DNA of 64,000 nucleotides from Plantibacter sp050587525. Its GTDB lineage: Bacteria > Actinomycetota > Actinomycetes > Actinomycetales > Microbacteriaceae. Below the pieces are notes generated by a model, which did not search any database, was not told where the DNA came from, and worked only from the letters and a program-made list of their open reading frames with translations. The position numbers were made by a program, and so were the translations under genes. This document shows positions 18,918 through 26,890 of the stretch, piece after piece. The first letter of the stretch is position 1; every line of letters starts with the position of its first letter. The stretch is from contig NZ_JBOBFT010000016.1 of assembly GCF_050587525.1 (NCBI RefSeq), forward strand, positions 48,888 through 112,887. The letters are read 5' to 3'.

Positions 18918-21900
18918 GCGCCCGCCGCCAGCGTGCGGTACTCGGCGACCGTGACGTCCCGCCACGGGCCGATCGGGTTCCCGCTCCACCGGCTGCCCGT
19001 CGGCACGGTCTCGCCGCGCATCACGAGGGACACGGGTCCGACGGTCGCGTCGGCGTCGATCCGGGCGCCGGGCAGGATCACGCTGTGCGGGCCGAGGGTC
19101 GCGCCGGTCCGGAGTTCGACTTCGTCCATGCTCATGATTCGATCATGGAACAAGTGTGTCTGCACAACGCACCCCCGGTTGACCGTCGCTCCGTCGCCGA
19201 GTGCGACGAGGTCGGCTTCCGGCAGCCAGTACGTCTCGCACCAGACGCCCTTGCCGATGCGCGCGCCGAGGGACCGCAGCCACCAGACGAGTGCCGGCGT
19301 GCCCGTCGCCGGGACCGCGAACCAGGGCGCCGCGACCATCTCGACGAAGGTGTCGGAGACCTCGTTCCGCCAGATGAACGACGACCACAGCGGATGCTCG
19401 CCGACGTGGATGCGACCCACGATCACCCATTTCGCGATGGTGGTGACGATCGCTGCGACGGCGCCGGCCGCCAGCACGACCGCACCGCTCAGCACGATCG
19501 ACCAGCCAAGGCCGAACATGTCGGCGAGCCACGCGAGCGCGAGCAGCACGAGGAGCCCGATGCCCGTCGTCACCATGACGGGGACGAGGCGTCCGAGCTC
19601 CCACAGTGCGCGGGCGACGCGGAGGCGCTTCAGCGGCTTGAACGTGCGATCGTCGTCGGTCTCCGCCACCTGGCGTCGGAGCCGCATGGGCGGGCTGCCG
19701 AGCCAGGAGGAGCCTGACTTCGCTTTGCGGGGCGCCGCGGAGAGCACGGCCACGAGCCCGTTCTTCGGCACGTTCGTGCCGGGCCCCGCCATCCCGGAGT
19801 TGCCGAGGAAGGCACGCTTGCCGACGGAGGCGTTGGCGATGCGGATCCAGCCGCCGCCGAGTTCGTAGGAGGCGATCATCGTGTCGTCGGCAAGGAACGC
19901 GCCATCGCCCACCGTCGTCATCTTCGGGAGGAGGAGCACGGTCGACGCCTCCACGTTCCGACCGACCTTCGCACCCAGCGCTCGCAGCCACACGGGCGTG
20001 ATGAGGCTCGCGTAGAGCGGGAAGAGGAGCGTGCGCGAGGAGTCGAGGAGCCGTTCGGTCGCCCAGACCTGCCAGCCGACGCGACTCCGCACGGGGAAGA
20101 AGCCCTCGCTGAGCCCGAGCCCGAGGAGGCGGACGAGGAGGATCGTCAGGAGGGCGAGGACCACGAACCAGACGAGGGTGGCGACGGGCACCCACGCGAG
20201 TCCGCGCATCGTGAACTCGAGGAGCGTCGGCGCACCGGAGGCTCCCGCGGCGATGACGACCGCCCCGAGCGCGAATGCGAGGAAGGGGATGAGGGACAGC
20301 GCAGCGGATCCCGCGCCGTACGCGAACAACCAACGACGCTTCCGCGGCGGACGCTCGTCCGGCCAGACGGGCTTCGCCTTGCCGACACGCACGGCGGGCG
20401 AACCGGACCACAGATGTCCGGAGGGGACGCGGCCGAAGACGGACGAGCCGGATGCGATCTCCGCGTGCTTGCCGATGCGAGTGCCGGCGAGGAGGGTGCT
20501 GCGAGCGCCGACCGTCGCCCCCGCACCGATGTGGATCGCTCCGAGTCGCAGGACGTCGCCGTCCACCCAGTAGCCGCGGAGGTCCACCTCCGGTTCGATC
20601 GAGGCGCGGGAGCCGATCGTCAGGAAGCCCGTGATCGGGGGCACGCTGTGCAGGTCGACGTCGCGGCCGATCTTCGCCCCCAGAGCGCGCGCATACGTGG
20701 AGATCCAGGGTGCGCCGGCGAGGCTCACCGCACCGACGGAATCGGCGATGCGCTCCGCAAGCCACAAGCGCACGTGCACCGACCCGCCGCGCGGGTGGTC
20801 CCCCGGTTCCACGCCCGCGAGGAGGAGCCGGGATGCCACGACCGCGATCCCCATCCGCCCGATCGGCGTGATGAAGAGGACGAACGCCGCGAGGATCCAC
20901 CACCACGAGATGATCGGGAGGTACGGGACGTCGACGACGAGGTCGAGCACCCGCGCGCCCGCGACGAGGTAGGTGAGCCAACGGAGCCCGACGAGGATGA
21001 AGAGGGGGATGCCGAGGAGCGTCTGCGCCCACTGCGTGCCGACAGGGGTGGGGACCGTGGGACGCGCGGCTCCCGTGTTGCTCCGACGTTCCGGATGGCG
21101 GCCTTCCAGTTCGGCCGCCATCGCGCCGAGGCGCGGGTGCCCGTAGATGTCAGCGACCGTGAACTCGGGGTCCTTCGTGCGGATGAGCGAGACGAGTTGC
21201 GCGGCCGCGAGGCTGCCGCCGCCGAGGTCGAAGAAGTTATCGGACTCCTCGGTGACCGTGACGCCGAGCACGGCCGTCCACTGCTCGCCGAGCCAGGCGG
21301 CCGTCCCGCTCAGCTGCGAGGAGGGTGCGCCGTCCGCGCCGCCCGTCCCGCCCCGACCTCCCGCGCGCGGGAGGGGCCACGGGAGCGCCGCCCGGTCGAC
21401 CTTGCCCGAGGTGCGCGTCGGCAGTTCAGGGACGACGGCGAGGAGGGGGACGAGCGGCGCCGGGAGCTCCTCGCGGAGGCTCGCGAGCGCGACGTCCAGG
21501 TCGAACGCGTCCGGATCGCCCACGGCGAGGTAGCCGACGAGGACGGGGTTGCCCGCCGTCGTCTTCTGCACGGCAGCCGCCGCCCCGGACACTCCGGCGA
21601 GCGCCTGCAGCGCCGCTTCGATCTCCCCGAGCTCGACACGACGACCGCCGATCTTGACCTGATCGTCCGCGCGGCCCTGAAAGACGAGGCCGGCCGACTC
21701 GAAGCGGACGAGGTCACCGCTCCGGTACGCGCGCGCCCAGCCGAGGCTCGGCATCGGCGCGTACTTCTCCGCGTCCTTCGCCGGATCGAGATAGCGAGCG
21801 AGGCCCACCCCGCCGATGATGAGCTCGCCCACCTCGCCCTCGCCGACCGGCCTGCCCTCGGCATCGACGACCGCGAGATCCCACCCGTCGAGCGGCAGTC

Positions 21901-23044
21901 CGATGCGCACGGGCGACTCCCCCGTGAGGAGCGCACCGCACGCGACGACCGTCGCCTCGGTCGGTCCGTAGGTGTTCCAGACCTCTCGGCCGTCGACCGC
22001 GAGCCTCGCAGCGAGCTCCGGCGGGCACGCCTCACCGCCGAAGATGAGCATGCGGATGTTCTCGAGTGACTCCGGCGGCCACATCGCGGCGAGGGTCGGA
22101 ACCGTCGAGACGATCGTGATGCCGCGCGCGACGAGCCACGGACCGAGGTCCATGCCGCTCCGGACGAGCGATCGAGGGGCTGGGACGAGGCACGCCCCGT
22201 GACCCCACGCGAGCCACATCTCCTCGCACGACGCGTCGAACGCGACCGACAGCCCCGCCAGCACCCGGTCGCCGGGGCCGATCGGCTCGTCCTGCAGGAA
22301 CAGGCGTGCTTCGGCATCGACGAACGCGGCGGCGGACCGATGCGAGACCGCGACCCCCTTCGGCGTCCCCGTCGAGCCGGAGGTGAAGATGATCCAGGCG
22401 TCGTCGTCCGGGGTCGGCTGGGCGACGATCGGGTTCGCGCTGGTGCTCGGGTGCGGGGCGCGCGCGCTGAAGACGGTGGGGACCGGGGTGGCCTGTGCGA
22501 TGTTCGCGGCGGCCGTGGTGGTGGCCGTCGCGTGTGCAAACGTGCTCGTGCTCGCCGTCTCGTTCGTGTCCGTGCCCGCCCGAGGCCGCACATCGAGCCT
22601 CCCGCCGTCCGTGATGACGGCTGCGACGTCCGCCTCCCCGAACACGAGGCTGGCCCGCTCCTCCGGATCGTCCGCATCGACCGGCACGTACGCGGCGCCC
22701 GCCGCGAGGATCCCGAGGATCGCGAGGTACAGCTCCCGCGTCCCGGACCCGATCCGCACGCCCACCCGATCCCCGCGACCGATGCCGGCCGTGACGAGCG
22801 ACGTCGCGACCGCGTTGGCTCGCGCCATCAGCTCGCGGTAGCTGAGCGAACCGGCTGCGTCCTCCAGAGCTGAGGCCTCCGGATGCTTCGCGACCATCTC
22901 CCGCAGGATGTCGAGCAGCGTGCGCTCCGGCGGCGTGCGAGTGCTTCCGAGGAGCAGGCCCGGCGTCGTGGCCGAGTTCTCGACGTCAGCATCGTGCCCG
23001 GCGGCCTCGGCCACCGCATCGCTCTCGTGACCGGTCTCGCTCAC
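18914..23044 (-). CDS. Pls/PosA-type membrane non-ribosomal peptide synthetase
   Basis: 1376 aa, GTG start with GGGGA upstream. Adenylation domain (about 40-555): A3 loop TSGSTGTPKG (221-230), NTYGPTEA, YRSGDLVR, and the A10 lysine in RTSGKVDRAALP. Carrier domain with DNFFDLGGGSL, attachment serine S611. Then three repeats of two membrane helices plus a left-handed beta-helix-like domain (about 673-885, 905-1115, 1155-1355). This matches epsilon-poly-lysine synthase Pls and relatives, where the tandem C-terminal domains join monomers without a thioesterase. Residues 152-212 form an Ala/Thr-rich insertion just before A3. The amino acid used cannot be read here. Confidence 0.92.
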   Translation of the reverse strand: MSETGHESDAVAEAAGHDADVENSATTPGLLLGSTRTPPERTLLDILREMVAKHPEASALEDAAGSLSYRELMARANAVATSLVTAGIGRGDRVGVRIGSGTRELYLAILGILAAGAAYVPVDADDPEERASLVFGEADVAAVITDGGRLDVRPRAGTDTNETASTSTFAHATATTTAAANIAQATPVPTVFSARAPHPSTSANPIVAQPTPDDDAWIIFTSGSTGTPKGVAVSHRSAAAFVDAEARLFLQDEPIGPGDRVLAGLSVAFDASCEEMWLAWGHGACLVPAPRSLVRSGMDLGPWLVARGITIVSTVPTLAAMWPPESLENIRMLIFGGEACPPELAARLAVDGREVWNTYGPTEATVVACGALLTGESPVRIGLPLDGWDLAVVDAEGRPVGEGEVGELIIGGVGLARYLDPAKDAEKYAPMPSLGWARAYRSGDLVRFESAGLVFQGRADDQVKIGGRRVELGEIEAALQALAGVSGAAAAVQKTTAGNPVLVGYLAVGDPDAFDLDVALASLREELPAPLVPLLAVVPELPTRTSGKVDRAALPWPLPRAGGRGGTGGADGAPSSQLSGTAAWLGEQWTAVLGVTVTEESDNFFDLGGGSLAAAQLVSLIRTKDPEFTVADIYGHPRLGAMAAELEGRHPERRSNTGAARPTVPTPVGTQWAQTLLGIPLFILVGLRWLTYLVAGARVLDLVVDVPYLPIISWWWILAAFVLFITPIGRMGIAVVASRLLLAGVEPGDHPRGGSVHVRLWLAERIADSVGAVSLAGAPWISTYARALGAKIGRDVDLHSVPPITGFLTIGSRASIEPEVDLRGYWVDGDVLRLGAIHIGAGATVGARSTLLAGTRIGKHAEIASGSSVFGRVPSGHLWSGSPAVRVGKAKPVWPDERPPRKRRWLFAYGAGSAALSLIPFLAFALGAVVIAAGASGAPTLLEFTMRGLAWVPVATLVWFVVLALLTILLVRLLGLGLSEGFFPVRSRVGWQVWATERLLDSSRTLLFPLYASLITPVWLRALGAKVGRNVEASTVLLLPKMTTVGDGAFLADDTMIASYELGGGWIRIANASVGKRAFLGNSGMAGPGTNVPKNGLVAVLSAAPRKAKSGSSWLGSPPMRLRRQVAETDDDRTFKPLKRLRVARALWELGRLVPVMVTTGIGLLVLLALAWLADMFGLGWSIVLSGAVVLAAGAVAAIVTTIAKWVIVGRIHVGEHPLWSSFIWRNEVSDTFVEMVAAPWFAVPATGTPALVWWLRSLGARIGKGVWCETYWLPEADLVALGDGATVNRGCVVQTHLFHDRIMSMDEVELRTGATLGPHSVILPGARIDADATVGPVSLVMRGETVPTGSRWSGNPIGPWRDVTVAEYRTLAAGA

Positions 23045-23244
23045 GTGTCCCCAATCATCGCCGTGCCAGGTGTCGCGCGTGGTGTCCTCAGGTGGACTCC
23101 GGGGTCCCGTCCAACGGGCCCGTGAATCCGGTTCAACGCTAGATTCGCCGGGTGGACCGCTGGTGAACGGAGGGCAACCGACAGGTGTCGGCGACGTGAT
23201 CCTGATCGCCTCCCCGCACTCAGGACCTCCCCACCGAGGGCCGA

Positions 23245-23250
23245 TACGCT
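23245..23250 (+). promoter_or_regulatory. Leaderless -10 of gabT
   Basis: TACGCT, six bases (GGGACG) before the GTG at 23257. No separate ribosome binding site exists, so the start codon is probably the 5' end of the mRNA. Confidence 0.6.
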
Positions 23251-23256
23251 GGGACG

Positions 23257-24585
23257 GTGACCCTCGAATACAGTGTGCCCCAGGAACGCAAGCTCGTCAC
23301 GGCCATCCCCGGCCCGAAATCGCTCGCTCTCACCGAGCGGCGCCGGAAGGCCGTCTCCCGAGGGGCCGGCAACCTGGCCCCCGTCTGGATGGACCACGGC
23401 TCCGGAGGCATCCTCGTCGATGTCGACGGCAACCAGATCATCGACCTCGGCACCGGCATCGGCGTCACGACGATCGGCCACGCCAACCCGGAGGTCGCCG
23501 CCGCGGCGGCCGCCCAAGCCCAGAAGCTCACCCACACCCTCTTCACCGTCACGCCGTACGAGAACTACCTGCGCGTGGCCGAGAAGCTCGCCGAGATCAC
23601 CCCCGGCGACTTCGAGAAGCACTCGATCCTCCTCAACTCCGGCGCCGAAGCGGTCGAGAACGCCGTCAAGATCGCCAAGAAGTACACGGGGCGCCGCGCC
23701 ATCGTCGCCCTCGACCACGCCTTCCACGGCCGCACGAACCTCACCATGGCGATGACCTACCGCCCCGCCCCCGAGCGCCTCGGCTTCGGCCCGTTCCCCG
23801 GCGAGATCTACAGCGTCCCCCTCTCCTACCCCTTCCGCGACGGCCTGACCGGCGACGAAGCGGCAGCCGTCACGATCGACTACATCGAACGGCACATCGG
23901 CGCGACAGAGGTCGCAGCATTCTTCGCAGAACCCGTCCTCGGCGACGGTGGCATCGTCATCCCTGCGCCCGGCTACTTCAAGCGCATCAGCGAGTGGTGC
24001 ACGGAGAACGGCATCGTCTTCGTCGCCGATGAGATCCAGGCCGGCATCGGCCGCACGGGCGCGTGGTACTCGATCGAGCACCACGGCGTCGTCCCCGACC
24101 TCATCACCACGGCCAAGGGCATCGCGGGCGGCTTCCCGCTGTCAGCCGTCACGGGCCGCGCCGAGATCATGGACGCCGTGCAGCCCGGTGGCATCGGCGG
24201 CACCTTCGGCGGCAACCCCGTCTCGACGGCCGCCGCGCTCGCGACGTTCGACTTCATCGAGCAGAACGACATCCTGGGCGAGGCCCGTCGGGTCGAGGCG
24301 ACGCTGCGTGCGCGCATCGGCGACTGGGCGGACCGTTTCGACGTCATCGGCGACGTGCGCATCATCGGCGCGATGGCGGGCATCGAACTCGTCGTGCCGG
24401 GGACCAAGCAGCCGCACCCCACGGCGCTCGCGTCGATCATCGACTCCTCGATCTCGCAGGGTGTGCTCGCGCTCGACGCCGGCTCGTGGGACTCGGTCCT
24501 GCGCCTCCTGCCGAGCGCGGTCATGTCCGACGCGCTCCTGCACGACGCCGCCGATGTCCTCGAGCAGGCCCTCGGGCGTCTCTAG
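23257..24585 (+). CDS. gabT: 4-aminobutyrate aminotransferase
   Basis: 442 aa class-III PLP aminotransferase. PLP lysine K287 in TTAKGIAGGFPLS; NSGAEAVENAVKIAK and FVADEIQAGIGRTG are the phosphate and cofactor-ring contacts. The length and the ending fit GabT: GABA plus 2-oxoglutarate to succinate semialdehyde plus glutamate. No succinate semialdehyde dehydrogenase is adjacent. A PuuD-like hydrolase at 25726 could supply GABA. Divergent from the Pls-like gene, so use of a diamino-acid substrate in that pathway is an alternative. Confidence 0.9.
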   Translation: MTLEYSVPQERKLVTAIPGPKSLALTERRRKAVSRGAGNLAPVWMDHGSGGILVDVDGNQIIDLGTGIGVTTIGHANPEVAAAAAAQAQKLTHTLFTVTPYENYLRVAEKLAEITPGDFEKHSILLNSGAEAVENAVKIAKKYTGRRAIVALDHAFHGRTNLTMAMTYRPAPERLGFGPFPGEIYSVPLSYPFRDGLTGDEAAAVTIDYIERHIGATEVAAFFAEPVLGDGGIVIPAPGYFKRISEWCTENGIVFVADEIQAGIGRTGAWYSIEHHGVVPDLITTAKGIAGGFPLSAVTGRAEIMDAVQPGGIGGTFGGNPVSTAAALATFDFIEQNDILGEARRVEATLRARIGDWADRFDVIGDVRIIGAMAGIELVVPGTKQPHPTALASIIDSSISQGVLALDAGSWDSVLRLLPSAVMSDALLHDAADVLEQALGRL

Positions 24586-24614
24586 TCGCTGCGCTGTCCC
24601 GTCCCACCTGGGGG

Positions 24615-24710
24615 TTGCACAATTCAGGGACATCCGCACAATTCAGGATGATCTGCCGCGACACGCCGGTCGATCGTCCTGAATTCTGCATCCGTTCCTG
24701 AATTGTGCGT
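24615..24710. repeat. Nested palindrome, family P3 copy 1
   Basis: Outer arms GCACAATTCAGG (24617-24628) and CCTGAATTGTGC (24697-24708); inner arms GCACAATTCAGGATGATC (24636-24653) and its two-mismatch complement (24672-24689). The unit is thus repeated twice on each side. It lies between gabT and the DUF3097 gene, whose ends converge. Confidence 0.88.
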
Positions 24711-24757
24711 GCTCCTCCGACGTCCGGGCGGGCGGGCAGTCGGGGGGGGGCGGCGGG

Positions 24758-25591
24758 TCAGGCGGGGGCGGTCGTGAAGTCGATGAGGTGCTCCACCTTG
24801 CCGAGGAGCTCCGGCTCCAGGTCGTTGAAGCTCCGCACCTGACCGAGGATGCGCTGCCACGCGCGGGCGATGTCTGCCTGCGAGTCGTGCGGCCAGCCGA
24901 GCGCCTGGCAGATGCCGTGCTTCCACTCGATGGATCGCGGGATGGTCGGCCACTCACGCAGGCCGACACGTGCGGGCTTCACAGCCTGCCAGACGTCGAC
25001 GTACGGGTGACCGACGATCAGCACGTTGGAGCCGTTCGGTCCCGACATCACCGCATCGGCGATCCGCTGCTCCTTCGAACCCTTCACGAGGTGGTCGACC
25101 AGCACACCGACCCGGCGATTCGGGCCCGGCTTGAACTCCGCCAGCGCGGCGTCGAGATGATCGACACCCGCCAGGTATTCGACGACCACGCCCTCAACGC
25201 GCAGGTCGTCACCCCACACCCGTTCGACGAGTTCGGCATCGTGACGGCCTTCGACGAAGATGCGACTCGCGCGGGCGACCCGTGCCTTCGTCTCGACGGC
25301 GAATGAGCCGGATGCGGTGCGCGCACGGCCCTGTCTCGCGGCCTTCGGTGCGATGAGGATGATCGGCTGGCCTTCGAGCAGGAACCCGGTGCCGAGCGGG
25401 AAGACGCGACGTTTGCCGCGGTAGTCCTCGAGTTCGACCATCTTGGCCTCGACCCTGGTGACCGCGCCGCAGAATCCGCCGAGCTCCTCGATGACGAGAT
25501 CGTTCACGGCTTCGACTTCGCGGGCGACGACCCGATTCTTCTTCCGCCAGTCGCCGGCGAGCACATCGGATCCGTACCTGTCTTCAGTCAC
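24758..25591 (-). CDS. DUF3097 family protein
   Basis: 277 aa, standard length. The N-terminus has YGSDVLAGDWRKKNRVVAREVEAVNDLVIEE-type residues in the family pattern. The middle (about 108-200: RIFVEGRHDAELVERVWGDDLR, GPNRRVGVLVDHLVKGSKE, VLIVGHPYVDVWQAVKP) resembles a Toprim-like fold with an acidic Glu...Asp set. The family is widespread in actinobacteria and its function is unknown; a nucleic-acid role is inference. GTG start with TAACGT six bases upstream, a leaderless signature. The gene is bracketed by two copies of palindrome P3. Confidence 0.88.
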   Translation of the reverse strand: MTEDRYGSDVLAGDWRKKNRVVAREVEAVNDLVIEELGGFCGAVTRVEAKMVELEDYRGKRRVFPLGTGFLLEGQPIILIAPKAARQGRARTASGSFAVETKARVARASRIFVEGRHDAELVERVWGDDLRVEGVVVEYLAGVDHLDAALAEFKPGPNRRVGVLVDHLVKGSKEQRIADAVMSGPNGSNVLIVGHPYVDVWQAVKPARVGLREWPTIPRSIEWKHGICQALGWPHDSQADIARAWQRILGQVRSFNDLEPELLGKVEHLIDFTTAPA

Positions 25592-25597
25592 CCTCCA

Positions 25598-25603
25598 ACG
25601 TTA
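25598..25603 (-). promoter_or_regulatory. Leaderless -10 of the DUF3097 gene
   Basis: TAACGT on the minus strand, six bases (TGGAGG) before the GTG at 25591. TGGAGG could also look like a ribosome binding site, but it touches the start codon and is too close to work as one. Confidence 0.55.
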
Positions 25604-25615
25604 CCCGCCCCGGGC

Positions 25616-25713
25616 TTTGCACAATTCAGGAGGATTTCCGGAATGCAGGACAATGCATCGGCGAGTCGGCCCGGATCATCCTGAATTGTGCAGATGTTCC
25701 TGAATTGTGCAAA
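25616..25713. repeat. Nested palindrome, family P3 copy 2
   Basis: Perfect 16 bp outer arms TTTGCACAATTCAGGA (25616-25631) and its complement (25698-25713). The right inner unit (GATCATCCTGAATTGTGC, 25674-25691) is intact while the left inner unit is decayed. It lies upstream of DUF3097 and just past the stop of the PuuD-like gene. Confidence 0.88.
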
Positions 25714-25725
25714 CCAGGAGGAGGG

Positions 25726-26472
25726 TCAGGCTGCGGCGCGCTCGGCCTCACGCGCAAGGCCGCCGAGGAGGAGCGAGAGCTGCTCATCGGTCGTGCCTGG
25801 GTCCTCCGGGTGCCACTGCACCCCGGTGATCGGCAGCGTCTCGTGCTCGATCGCCTCGATCGTGCCGTCCGACGACCACCCGACGGCACGGAGGCCGGCG
25901 CCGAGACGATCCACCGACTGGTGATGAGCGCTCTGCACCTGAACGGTGCGGTGGCCGAGCCGGAACGCGAGCGCGCTCGTGGGCGACAGCTCGACGGAGT
26001 GCGACGTCATGATCTGGTCGACCGGGACGCCCTCATTGCGGTGCGTCGTGTGCTCGCCGAGGTCCTGCACGAGCGTCCCGCCGAGCGCGACGTTGATGAT
26101 CTGGTGTCCGCGGCAGATGCCGAGAAGCGGCGTCTGGCGCTCGACCGCACGACGCGCGAGGGCGAGCTGCGCGACATCGGCCCGCTCGAAGTGCTGTCCC
26201 TCGCCGCGGTAGCCGGATCGGCCGCCGTAGTGGATCGGATCGATGTCGGCACCGCCCATGATGACGATGGCCGAGGCGGATTCCGTGGCGGAGAGGAGGG
26301 TCTCCTCGCCGAGGTCGGCGGCGGCGAGACGGCTGACGCGCCATCCGGCACGCTCAGCGGCGGCGATCGTGCGGCCGACGAGCACCTGCACGTAGTCGTG
26401 GTAGGCCTGGTCGTCCTCGCGGAACCGGGTGACTTCGACGAGGGCGAGGAGCGGAGAGACGTGTCCCTGCAT
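25726..26472 (-). CDS. Gamma-glutamyl-gamma-aminobutyrate hydrolase-like (class I glutamine amidotransferase)
   Basis: 248 aa from the ATG at 26472, which has GGGGAGG at good spacing; the upstream extension in the same frame is not family-like. Nucleophile cysteine in the elbow LLGICRGHQIINVALGG; catalytic His-Glu in GVQWHPEDP. This is the PuuD/peptidase C26 pattern: cleavage of gamma-Glu-GABA to glutamate and GABA in putrescine breakdown. gabT lies 1.1 kb away and would use the GABA. No other puu genes are visible, so the substrate could be another gamma-glutamyl amide. Confidence 0.87.
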   Translation of the reverse strand: MQGHVSPLLALVEVTRFREDDQAYHDYVQVLVGRTIAAAERAGWRVSRLAAADLGEETLLSATESASAIVIMGGADIDPIHYGGRSGYRGEGQHFERADVAQLALARRAVERQTPLLGICRGHQIINVALGGTLVQDLGEHTTHRNEGVPVDQIMTSHSVELSPTSALAFRLGHRTVQVQSAHHQSVDRLGAGLRAVGWSSDGTIEAIEHETLPITGVQWHPEDPGTTDEQLSLLLGGLAREAERAAA

Positions 26473-26474
26473 GT

Positions 26475-26890
26475 CGCGCCTCCCCCGATTCCGTGACCGT
26501 CCCGGACGATCGATGCCACGACCCTTCCGATCGCTGCATCCAGTCTCCGACGCCCCGCGTGAGAAGGCCAGCACGGGCGTAACAGGCTGTCACACACGCC
26601 GTCACACACGGCGTCGCACGCTCACTCGTACATCTGCTCCCGCACCATCGCGGCACAGGCGAGCACACGCGGGCACACGCGGAGACGCCGAGGAGGCCAG
26701 ACGACCGAGAACGAATCGATGCCGTTCGGCGCGTTGCCGACCCCTCGTCCGCCCTCGCCGCGGCCCCTCTCTCTCACCCATCGGCGGCACCGCCGCCAGC
26801 CGGACATCAGCTGAGTGCTTCCTGTAGAGAATGCCAACCCGTCACCCTAGACTCGGGGTGAACCACAGGCTGATATGAAGAGGTGGGCCG
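26475..26890. other. Divergent intergenic region
   Basis: About 415 bp between the PuuD-like gene and the TPM gene. A 7 bp inverted repeat ACGCCGT-CACAC-ACGGCGT (26596-26614) could be an operator. TAGACT (26848-26853) is a possible -10 for the TPM gene, and GAAGAGG before 26891 is its ribosome binding site. The open frames here lack coding bias and I call no gene. Confidence 0.4.

Noticed and set aside
26429..26827. 132-aa frame between the PuuD-like and TPM genes
   Set aside because: Arg/Thr/His-rich, no coding bias, overlaps the PuuD-like start and has no ribosome binding site.
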